Assembly (NCBI GenBank): GCA_017411665.1
Contig: JAFQPT010000080.1
Location: 1-5,146 of the forward strand
From: Oscillospiraceae bacterium
GTDB taxonomy: Bacteria; Bacillota_A; Clostridia; Oscillospirales; Oscillospiraceae
DNA length: 5,146 nucleotides
Direction: 5' to 3'
The position numbers and the translations under genes were made by a program. The notes beneath the pieces are model-generated. The model was given only the letters and a program-made list of their open reading frames with translations. It was not told the DNA's origin and ran no database searches. Shown here piece by piece: positions 1 to 4,717 of the stretch (its first letter is position 1; every line of letters begins with the position of its first letter).

Positions 1-4
1 AATG

Positions 5-42
5 AACACCTGCGTCTGAAAGAAAGGACGCAGGTGTTTTTT
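5..42 (+). terminator. Rho-independent terminator of an off-window plus-strand gene
   Basis: A perfect 12-bp inverted repeat (5-16 with 27-38, AACACCTGCGTC and its complement) encloses a 10-base loop and runs into six T residues (37-42). The T-tract is on the plus strand, so it should end a plus-strand transcript coming from left of the window. On the minus strand the stem is followed only by TT-CATT, so it would be at best a weak second stop for transcripts reading out of the acylphosphatase gene. Confidence 0.8.
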
Positions 43-117
43 GCTGTTGCTGCCGGAGTTGCTGTTGCTGCTGTGGTTGCTGCTGGAGTTGGAGTTGTAG
101 TTGCTGTTGTAGTTGGC
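43..117. repeat. GTT/GCT low-complexity trinucleotide tract
   Basis: About 75 bases consist almost entirely of three-base units GTT, GCT, GGA, GTA and GTG, many arranged as six-base GTTGCT blocks. The plus strand is rich in G and T with few A or C; the minus strand reads CAA/CAG-like. It sits between the left-edge terminator and the 3' end of the acylphosphatase gene. One plus frame is open from base 1 to a TGA at 187-189 and would read as an Ala/Val/Gly-rich hydrophobic stretch followed by basic residues. The terminator inside that frame and the absence of a credible start make coding unlikely. It is best described as a degenerate microsatellite-like tract of unknown role. Confidence 0.7.
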
Positions 118-119
118 AC

Positions 120-142
120 AAAACGCATCCATTCGCATGCGT
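120..142 (-). terminator. Weak possible terminator after the acylphosphatase gene
   Basis: Read on the minus strand, ACGCAT (142-137) can pair with ATGCGT (128-123) across an 8-base loop, followed by a short T run (TTTTG). It lies about 20 bases after the acylphosphatase stop codon. The stem is only six base pairs and overlaps other short palindromes (CGCATGCG at 134-141, GTGCGCAC at 141-148), so the assignment is weak. Confidence 0.3.
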
Positions 143-160
143 GCGCACACAAACGCAGCA

Positions 161-520
161 TCAGTTCCTTTGAAATTCTGTCTCATTGATTTCTACAGGC
201 AGTTCGGAAATGTGAAGGTGATCGATACGCATACGTTTCAAGGTTTGCATGAAACCAATATAAAACTCGATTTTGCTGCGCAGTCCCTGCAGCTCTGCCA
301 ACACATCACCGTTTTTCAGATTCTTACAATAGCCTGTTAAACCCAGCCGCTTTGCCATGAGCGCGGTTTCGTAGCGGAAGCCTACATTCTGCACCTTTCC
401 GGAAAATATGATGCGGTATCGCACAGGGGCGCTGCCCGGGAAATCGGGGAGAGGTGCCTTCATAACCTGATTGTACACATATCGGTCTCTTGCGCGGATG
501 AATAGTTCTTTCATGGTCAT
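161..520 (-). CDS. acyP: Acylphosphatase
   Basis: This 119-residue protein carries an acylphosphatase domain at about residues 33-119. These small cytosolic enzymes hydrolyse acyl phosphates such as carbamoyl phosphate and 1,3-bisphosphoglycerate. The signature GKVQNVGFR lies at residues 41-49, and the second motif GYCKNLKNGDV at 63-73. The catalytic pair would be Arg49 and Asn67; their 18-residue spacing matches the classic enzymes. About 32 residues precede the domain, which is longer than the usual ~90-residue protein; this extension is basic and of unknown role. The ATG at 520 was chosen because AAAAGGAG (536-529) lies 8 bases upstream; an in-frame ATG at 682 would extend back through a promoter and a terminator hairpin and is rejected. 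A second ATG two codons in (514) is possible. The gene follows the TRAP operon terminator and appears to have its own promoter. Confidence 0.9.
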   Translation of the reverse strand: MTMKELFIRARDRYVYNQVMKAPLPDFPGSAPVRYRIIFSGKVQNVGFRYETALMAKRLGLTGYCKNLKNGDVLAELQGLRSKIEFYIGFMQTLKRMRIDHLHISELPVEINETEFQRN

Positions 521-528
521 AGGGCGAA

Positions 529-536
529 CTCCTTTT
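529..536 (-). promoter_or_regulatory. Ribosome binding site of the acylphosphatase gene
   Basis: AAAAGGAG on the minus strand lies 8 bases before the ATG at 520. It decides the start against the much longer in-frame extension to 682. Confidence 0.75.
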
Positions 537-550
537 GCTGTGGTAAATCC

Positions 551-579
551 ATTGTACGGAAAATAAAAGGGTTTGTCTA
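551..579 (-). promoter_or_regulatory. Probable sigma-A promoter of the acylphosphatase gene
   Basis: On the minus strand, TAGACA (579-574, five of six to TTGACA) and TACAAT (556-551, five of six to TATAAT) are separated by exactly 17 bases. Transcription would start near 544, giving a leader of about two dozen bases that contains the ribosome binding site. The -35 box begins two bases after the T-tract of the upstream operon's terminator, so the two units are insulated but tightly packed. This is a prediction by consensus only. Confidence 0.6.
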
Positions 580-580
580 T

Positions 581-617
581 AAAAAACTCCCCATTGCAGA
601 ATTTCTGCAATGGGGAG
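581..617 (-). terminator. Rho-independent terminator of the GDPD-TRAP operon
   Basis: A perfect 14-bp inverted repeat (587-600 with 604-617, CTCCCCATTGCAGA and its complement) with a tiny loop is followed on the minus strand by six T residues (586-581). It lies 24 bases after the dctM stop codon. No T-tract follows on the plus-strand side, so it acts in the minus direction. Confidence 0.9.
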
Positions 618-641
618 GATCGATTTTGCTGAGAAATGACC

Positions 642-1931
642 TTAAGAAGGATATACCAAGTTGGGAATAAACATGGTAACACCGGGCATGTAGGTTACAA
701 TCAGCAGTGCAATCAGCAATGCTATGATGAATGGTATACATTCCTTCACGAATTCCACAAGGTCACAGCCGGTAATGGAGCAGCAGGTGAACATCATGGA
801 GCCGAAGGGAGGAGTCAGACCACCGATCATAATGTTAACGATGCAGATCAGACCGAAGTGAACCAGGTCAACACCCAGACCTGCAACAACGGGGCACAGC
901 AGAGGAGCCAGGATGATCAGAGCAGCGCCGCCTTCGATGAACATGCCCATAATCAGCAGAACAACGTTGATAATCATCAGCATGATGTACTTGTTCTGTG
1001 TAACACCCAGCAGAGCCTTAGCTACCATGTTGGGGATCATTTCCCAGGTCATGTACAGACCGAATACGTTAGCGGAAATAATGATCAGAACAACAGCACA
1101 AGTACCTTCAACGGTTTCCTTCAGAACGATGGGAACATGCTTCAGCTTGAATTCACGGTAGATAACTGCACCAACGATGACGCAGTACAGAACTGCAACC
1201 GCACCGCATTCGGAGGGGGTAAACAGACCCATACGCATACCACCGATAATGCCGAAGGGGAAAGCCAGTGCCCAGATGGATTCCAGAGCAGACTTACCGA
1301 TTTCGCCCAGAGAAGCAGCCTTTTCACGGCTTGCCTTGTAGCCACGCTTCTTGGAAATGAGATGTACGGTAATCATCAAGCAGATTGCCATGAAGATACC
1401 GGGGATATAACCGCCCATGAACATCTTGCCGACGGATACGCCTGCAATCAATGCATAAACGATCAGGTTGATTCCGGGGGGAATAACGGGGGTAACCGCA
1501 GAGGATGCTGCGGTAATAGCGGCGGAGAAGCCCTTGTCATAGCCACGGCGTTCCATTTCGGGAACCAGCATTTTGCACTGCATTGCAGCGTCAGCGTTAG
1601 CGGAACCGGAAACACCGCCCATCAGCATGGACAGCAGAACATTACACTGTGCAAGACCACCGGGCAGATGGCCGGTCAAGGTTTCCGCAAAGCTCATCAT
1701 CTTGCCGGAAATACCTGCATAGTTCATAACAGAACCTGCCATGACGAAGAAGGGAATCGCCAGCAGAGAGAAGTTCTGTGCGCTGGTAATGAAGCGCTGC
1801 AGCAGCAGGTGAGGGGGAGAACCTACGTTGATAAAGCCAAAGTAGGTCAGAGACGCGCCAAACAGAGCGTAAGCGATGGGGATACCGGAGAAGTACAGAA
1901 TAAATACAAGAATTACAGGTAAAAATGCCAT
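642..1931 (-). CDS. dctM: TRAP transporter large permease subunit (DctM family)
   Basis: This 429-residue, very hydrophobic protein is the ion-coupled transport subunit of a tripartite TRAP importer, normally with about a dozen membrane segments. Its length is typical of a stand-alone DctM. Family motifs seen in order are LLAIPFFVMAG (56-66), GGVSGSANADAA (105-116), TPVIPPGIN (147-155), FTPSECGA (237-244), FIEGGAA (331-337) and GLTPPFG (371-377). The two symmetrical halves with Gly/Pro-rich hairpin loops are as expected for the ion transporter fold. The ATG at 1931 overlaps the dctQ stop codon by one base (TAATG), and AAAGGAG/GAGG lies 7-10 bases upstream inside dctQ, so translation is probably coupled. 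It is the last gene of the operon and is followed by a strong terminator. The substrate is set mainly by DctP and cannot be read from this subunit. Confidence 0.95.
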   Translation of the reverse strand: MAFLPVILVFILYFSGIPIAYALFGASLTYFGFINVGSPPHLLLQRFITSAQNFSLLAIPFFVMAGSVMNYAGISGKMMSFAETLTGHLPGGLAQCNVLLSMLMGGVSGSANADAAMQCKMLVPEMERRGYDKGFSAAITAASSAVTPVIPPGINLIVYALIAGVSVGKMFMGGYIPGIFMAICLMITVHLISKKRGYKASREKAASLGEIGKSALESIWALAFPFGIIGGMRMGLFTPSECGAVAVLYCVIVGAVIYREFKLKHVPIVLKETVEGTCAVVLIIISANVFGLYMTWEMIPNMVAKALLGVTQNKYIMLMIINVVLLIMGMFIEGGAALIILAPLLCPVVAGLGVDLVHFGLICIVNIMIGGLTPPFGSMMFTCCSITGCDLVEFVKECIPFIIALLIALLIVTYMPGVTMFIPNLVYPS

Positions 1932-2416
1932 TACAGTTCCTCTCCTTTCAAAGTCTTTCTGACGTCTCTTACCAGGTCACAAACTGCATAAATAGTGGTC
2001 AGACCGAAGCCGACAATCAGAGAGGAGCTAACCCATGCAGAGGAAATTGCCAGAACTGCAGTGGGCTTCAGGTAGGAAGTGCTGACAAAAACGATCGCCA
2101 GATACAGAATGTAGCCATTGATCGCAACCAAAAGGATATCGACAATGATCTTTACGATTGCACGGGGAATCTTAGGCAGCTTTTTGACCAACAGGTCAAC
2201 GCCCAGATGTGCGCCGTTCTTATACGCAGATGCAGAACCGACGAAGATACACCATACAAAGCACATGGTTGCAACCTCCTCGGACCAGTAAATTCCGGTG
2301 TTCATGAAGTAACGCAGGAATACGTTCATCAGAACCAGAAGAGTGGTAGCAGTTACGCAAAGACTCGCAAAAATCAATTCGAAGTTATTCAAAATAAGTT
2401 TTGCATATTTTTTCAA
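1931..2416 (-). CDS. dctQ: TRAP transporter small permease subunit (DctQ family)
   Basis: This 161-residue membrane protein is the small subunit that supports DctM in TRAP importers. Four membrane segments can be seen at roughly residues 12-34, 48-64, 85-111 and 125-148. Family features are the Asn31/Arg35-Tyr36 end of the first segment, the WSEE motif (44-47), and Gly68-x-His70-x3-Asp74 after the second segment. The start is TTG at 2416: GAGAGGT lies 8 bases upstream, and starting there gives the usual short KK-type N-terminus before the first membrane segment. The gene begins 86 bases after the dctP stop, beyond a terminator-like hairpin, and its stop codon overlaps the dctM start. A weak start codon plus the hairpin would both lower membrane-subunit levels relative to the binding protein. 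Confidence 0.93.
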   Translation of the reverse strand: MKKYAKLILNNFELIFASLCVTATTLLVLMNVFLRYFMNTGIYWSEEVATMCFVWCIFVGSASAYKNGAHLGVDLLVKKLPKIPRAIVKIIVDILLVAINGYILYLAIVFVSTSYLKPTAVLAISSAWVSSSLIVGFGLTTIYAVCDLVRDVRKTLKGEEL

Positions 2417-2424
2417 GTGAATCT

Positions 2425-2431
2425 ACCTCTC
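2425..2431 (-). promoter_or_regulatory. Ribosome binding site selecting the TTG start of dctQ
   Basis: GAGAGGT on the minus strand lies 8 bases before TTG at 2416. No ATG or GTG is better placed, so this site supports a TTG initiation codon. Confidence 0.65.
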
Positions 2432-2457
2432 AAAACATTCAGTACAACGAAATAAGC

Positions 2458-2484
2458 AAAAGGGGAGAAGTTTCCTTCTCCCCC
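2458..2484 (-). terminator. Intercistronic terminator-like hairpin between dctP and dctQ
   Basis: A perfect 9-bp stem (2462-2470 with 2475-2483, GGGGAGAAG and its complement) with a 4-base loop lies about 20 bases after the dctP stop. On the minus strand it is followed by TTTTGCTTATT, a short and interrupted T-run. This is typical of a partial terminator or an RNA 3'-end stabiliser that leaves more mRNA for the binding protein than for the two membrane subunits. Full termination is unlikely, because no clear promoter was seen before dctQ. Confidence 0.65.
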
Positions 2485-2502
2485 ATAATGCGTTAAATTG
2501 GG

Positions 2503-3534
2503 TTAGGGCATTTCTGCGATGATTTCCTGGAATCTTTCGTACAGACCGGGAGTTACGCCCTTCTTAGCTACCATTTCGTCGTAAATGGGCATTACCAGAG
2601 CCTTGAAAGCTTCGGAGTCAACTTCGTTGAAGGAGATGCCCTTTTCAGCTTCCAGCTTCTTCATGATTTCTGCTTCGGATTCGGTGATCTTCTTGACCAT
2701 GCGTTCTGCGCCTGCGTCAAATTCTTCCTGCATGATGGTGCGGTATTCTTCGGGGATGGAGTTCCACAGATCTTCGTTGATGTAAGCGCCGCAAACACCC
2801 AGCAGGTGCTTGGTCAGAGCCATCTGCTTTGCAACTTCAGCGGAGCCGTTGGAGTTGTAAGCGTCGATGGTGCCTTCCAGACCGTCAACAACGCCCTGCT
2901 GTACAGCGGAGATGGTGTCAGCAAAGCCCATGGGGGTAGCGGTAGCGCCCATGCAGTTGATGGTGTTAACATACAGTTCGGAACCGGGAGTTCTGATCTT
3001 CAGACCCTTCATATCATCGGGAGTTTCGATCAGCTTGTTGGTCATCATGGAACGGAAGCCGAAGATGTAGTCGATGTTAATAACGTGGATGCCCTTTTCA
3101 GCAGCCTTTGCCAGCATGTCCTGAACTTCTGCAGACTTGGTCAGGTATACGTACTGGTCGTAAGAGGTAACCAGCATGGGGCCTGCCAGAACGTTGAAGT
3201 CGGGAACATAGTCACCAACGTAGGAGGGGTCTTCTACGGAGATGAAGTTTGCGCCCTGAACAACCTGTTCCAGACCGTCCTTATAAACGGGCAGCTGGGA
3301 CTGAGGGAAGTGCTGGATTTCGATAGCGCCGCCGGTCTTTTCGTAGACGTTATCGCAGATTTCCTGCATGGTCAGAGTCAGTGCTTCGGTGGGAGCGAAA
3401 ACGTGGCTCATCTTCAGAACCAGCTTGTAATCGTCGCCTTCGTCAGCAGCCTTGTCGCCGCCGCCACATGCTACCATGGACAGAGCCATCAGAGCAACCA
3501 TAACGAGGCACAGAACTTTTTTGAAGTTTTTCAT
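2503..3534 (-). CDS. dctP: TRAP transporter substrate-binding lipoprotein (DctP family)
   Basis: This 343-residue protein is the extracytoplasmic receptor that captures the substrate and delivers it to DctQM. It starts with a basic, hydrophobic signal peptide and a lipobox-like MVAC, so Cys23 should be lipidated and anchor it to the outer face of the membrane; a Gly-rich, acidic linker follows. The DctP fold is indicated by the KMSHVFAP strand start (41-48), Arg161, the KIRTPGSEL motif (179-187, Arg181) and GFADTISAVQQGVVDGLEG (203-221). Arg161 and Arg181 are 20 residues apart, as are Arg127 and Arg147 of the sialate receptor SiaP, where Arg147 binds the substrate carboxylate. SiaP Asn187 would correspond to Gly221 here, so the ligand is probably not sialate. 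The ATG at 3534 has AAAGGAGG 7 bases upstream. It follows the GDPD gene by 50 bases without a clear promoter between. Confidence 0.95.
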   Translation of the reverse strand: MKNFKKVLCLVMVALMALSMVACGGGDKAADEGDDYKLVLKMSHVFAPTEALTLTMQEICDNVYEKTGGAIEIQHFPQSQLPVYKDGLEQVVQGANFISVEDPSYVGDYVPDFNVLAGPMLVTSYDQYVYLTKSAEVQDMLAKAAEKGIHVINIDYIFGFRSMMTNKLIETPDDMKGLKIRTPGSELYVNTINCMGATATPMGFADTISAVQQGVVDGLEGTIDAYNSNGSAEVAKQMALTKHLLGVCGAYINEDLWNSIPEEYRTIMQEEFDAGAERMVKKITESEAEIMKKLEAEKGISFNEVDSEAFKALVMPIYDEMVAKKGVTPGLYERFQEIIAEMP

Positions 3535-3541
3535 TGTTTTT

Positions 3542-3549
3542 CCTCCTTT
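3542..3549 (-). promoter_or_regulatory. Strong ribosome binding site of dctP
   Basis: AAAGGAGG on the minus strand, 7 bases before the ATG at 3534, is near-perfect Shine-Dalgarno. It is clearly stronger than the site of dctQ, which fits higher output of the binding protein. A small GGGG/CCCC hairpin (3559-3571) lies just upstream. Confidence 0.75.
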
Positions 3550-3584
3550 TTATAAATAGGGGCTTTACCCCATATTTTACTGAA

Positions 3585-4316
3585 TTAACCTTCCGCGCGC
3601 ACCTTGGTGATGCGGTCGGGGAAGTTGCCGATGATAGAGGTGACACCGCGATTCATCATGGTGCGGATGTCCTCTTCTTCGTTTACGGTCCATACGTTGA
3701 CTTCCAGACCGTGGCTCTTGACTTCATCGAACTGCTCGCCAATCATGTTGAACCAGATGGGGTGCAGACATTCAACACCCAGATTCTTGGTGTAAGCACC
3801 TGCATCAATCATCCAGGTTTCGGTCAGCAGACCGCACTTCATATCGGGGCAGACTTCCTTCATGCGCTTGATGGTGAAGTGATTGAAGGAGGAGATGATG
3901 ATCTTGTCCTTCAGACCGTATTCCATAATCAAGTCATAAACAGCCTGTTCGATGCCGGGATATTCGTAGTTGCTGGTCTTGATTTCGATGTTGGTGACAA
4001 TGTGAGTGTCCTTAACCAGTTCGAAATATTCACGCAGAGTGGGAATGTGCTGAGGTTCGCACTGACCTGCAAACTTGAAGGATACGTCAAACTTCTGCAG
4101 CTCTTCCAGAGTGTAATCCTTAACCAGACCGGTGCCGTTTACACAGGTGCGGTCGATTCTTTCGTCGTGAATGATAACGATTTCGTTGTCTTTGGTGAAG
4201 TGTACGTCCAGCTCAATGCCGTCGCAGCCTTCGGTTTCCACTGCCTTGCGGAAAGCCAGCATAGTGTTTTCGGGGTAATTACCGCTAAAGCCTCTGTGGG
4301 CAAAATTCTTAACCAT
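3585..4316 (-). CDS. Glycerophosphodiester phosphodiesterase (GDPD), cytoplasmic
   Basis: This 243-residue protein covers one GDPD catalytic domain, a TIM barrel that hydrolyses glycerophosphodiesters to sn-glycerol 3-phosphate and an alcohol using a divalent metal. Key residues are all present: His7-Arg8-Gly9, Glu16-Asn17, Glu35 and Asp37 in GIELDV, His50-Asp51, and Glu111-x-Lys113. The C-terminal VWTVN motif is also present, but the usual TD/TN before the final FPD is replaced by GN (IIGNFPD). There is no signal peptide or membrane segment, so it should act in the cytoplasm, like UgpQ rather than periplasmic GlpQ. The ATG at 4316 is chosen because GGAGG lies 8 bases upstream and HRG then falls at residue 7; an in-frame ATG at 4415 would place the start inside the predicted promoter. 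It is the first gene of the apparent operon with dctPQM, which suggests that it processes an imported compound. Confidence 0.93.
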   Translation of the reverse strand: MVKNFAHRGFSGNYPENTMLAFRKAVETEGCDGIELDVHFTKDNEIVIIHDERIDRTCVNGTGLVKDYTLEELQKFDVSFKFAGQCEPQHIPTLREYFELVKDTHIVTNIEIKTSNYEYPGIEQAVYDLIMEYGLKDKIIISSFNHFTIKRMKEVCPDMKCGLLTETWMIDAGAYTKNLGVECLHPIWFNMIGEQFDEVKSHGLEVNVWTVNEEEDIRTMMNRGVTSIIGNFPDRITKVRAEG

Positions 4317-4324
4317 GACACATT

Positions 4325-4329
4325 CCTCC
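4325..4329 (-). promoter_or_regulatory. Ribosome binding site of the GDPD gene
   Basis: GGAGG (within TGGAGGAA) on the minus strand is 8 bases before the ATG at 4316. It fixes this start in preference to the in-frame ATG 33 codons upstream. Confidence 0.75.
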
Positions 4330-4405
4330 ACATCATATTGATCTATGCGAATCCATTTCGGGAACGGAGAACAGACGCATTTATCCCAAATCCGTTTGTA
4401 ATAGT

Positions 4406-4434
4406 ATGTTAACATTTTCGAGGTTTGTTTTCAA
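4406..4434 (-). promoter_or_regulatory. Probable promoter of the GDPD-TRAP operon
   Basis: On the minus strand, TTGAAA (4434-4429, five of six to TTGACA) is followed after 17 bases by TAACAT (4411-4406, four of six to TATAAT), preceded by TG as in extended -10 promoters. Transcription would begin near 4399, leaving a leader of roughly 80 bases before the GDPD ATG. The -10 box lies within the 10-bp palindrome ATGTTAACAT (4406-4415), which could also bind a regulator. This is a consensus match only. Confidence 0.55.
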
Positions 4435-4463
4435 GTGTCATTTTGTAATTGTCACATAAAATT

Positions 4464-4498
4464 GAGTGCAACAAAGTGTATATTTTGTGTAAAGTGCA
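4464..4498. promoter_or_regulatory. Cluster of RAGTGYA motifs, possible operator
   Basis: Three copies of RAGTGYA occur on the plus strand: GAGTGCA (4464-4470), AAGTGTA (4474-4480) and AAGTGCA (4492-4498). The last two are part of eight-base repeats AAAGTGTA and AAAGTGCA spaced 18 bases apart. A related AAGTGTCA overlaps the -35 box (4433-4440), and ACAAA-N8-TTTGT (4471-4488) forms an inverted repeat across the middle. The cluster is about 30-65 bases upstream of the predicted -35, a usual place for an activator. No regulator gene is in the window to match it. Confidence 0.3.
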
Positions 4499-4680
4499 TT
4501 GAACTTGTCGGGAAATGGGTACTTTTGGGGAAAGAAAACTGGGGGTTTCCATAGAAAAATGCGGCTTCCCACACTGTTTTTGGTGAAGATTCACAATGTT
4601 AAAAAAACAACGCTTTTTCTGCGGGAGAATTTTTGTGAAAAATGTCGGGAGGCTGTGTCGTCATTATTTTTAGAGGAATA

Positions 4681-4711
4681 CAAAAGCGGCGGTGTATCAG
4701 AACACCGCCGC
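4681..4711 (-). terminator. Rho-independent terminator of the AEC transporter gene
   Basis: A perfect 10-bp GC-rich stem (4686-4695 with 4702-4711, GCGGCGGTGT and its complement) with a 6-base loop starts 6 bases after the stop codon of the AEC gene. On the minus strand it is followed by TTTTGTATT. It separates this gene from the GDPD-TRAP operon. Confidence 0.8.
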
Positions 4712-4717
4712 AAAGGA

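Larger units (their letters stand above)
4317..4680. other. Intergenic region upstream of the GDPD-TRAP operon, no gene
   Basis: About 360 AT-rich bases separate the GDPD start from the terminator of the AEC gene. The part nearest GDPD holds the ribosome binding site, a leader of about 80 bases with a weak 6-bp inverted repeat (AACGGA, 4363-4368 with 4391-4396), the predicted promoter and the RAGTGYA cluster. From 4500 to 4680 only minor palindromes were seen: GTGAA-GA-TTCAC at 4583-4594 and ATTTTT-GTG-AAAAAT at 4629-4643. Short open frames here have no recognisable product and no good ribosome binding site. No known riboswitch or small RNA was recognised. Confidence 0.6.

Noticed and set aside
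43..117. Triplet tract as a CRISPR array
   Set aside because: There are no repeats of CRISPR length with unique spacers; the periodicity is three to six bases.
521..682. Longer acylphosphatase start at 682
   Set aside because: It would run through the operon terminator hairpin and the predicted promoter and overlap the end of dctM; the ATG at 520 has a good ribosome binding site.
636..1922. Long plus-strand open frame (428 codons) opposite dctM, and similar ones opposite dctQ, dctP and GDPD
   Set aside because: They are codon-aligned antisense shadows of clear family members; compositions are rich in His, Gln, Asn and Cys without domains, and no ribosome binding sites stand out.
3559..3571. 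GGGG/CCCC hairpin between GDPD and dctP as a terminator
   Set aside because: The stem is only four base pairs and no T-tract follows; at most it affects mRNA processing.
4317..4400. GDPD leader as a riboswitch
   Set aside because: Only a weak 6-bp inverted repeat with a 22-base loop and no known riboswitch core or terminator was seen.
4317..4415. Longer GDPD start at 4415
   Set aside because: The extra 33 residues precede the normal HRG start of the domain, have no good ribosome binding site and overlap the predicted -10 box.
4409..4594. 61-codon minus-strand open frame in the intergenic region
   Set aside because: No recognisable product, no clear ribosome binding site, and it covers the promoter and the RAGTGYA cluster.
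4583..4643. Small palindromes GTGAA-GA-TTCAC and ATTTTT-GTG-AAAAAT
   Set aside because: Both are short, AT-rich and not placed at a predicted promoter or gene end, so chance is the simplest explanation.
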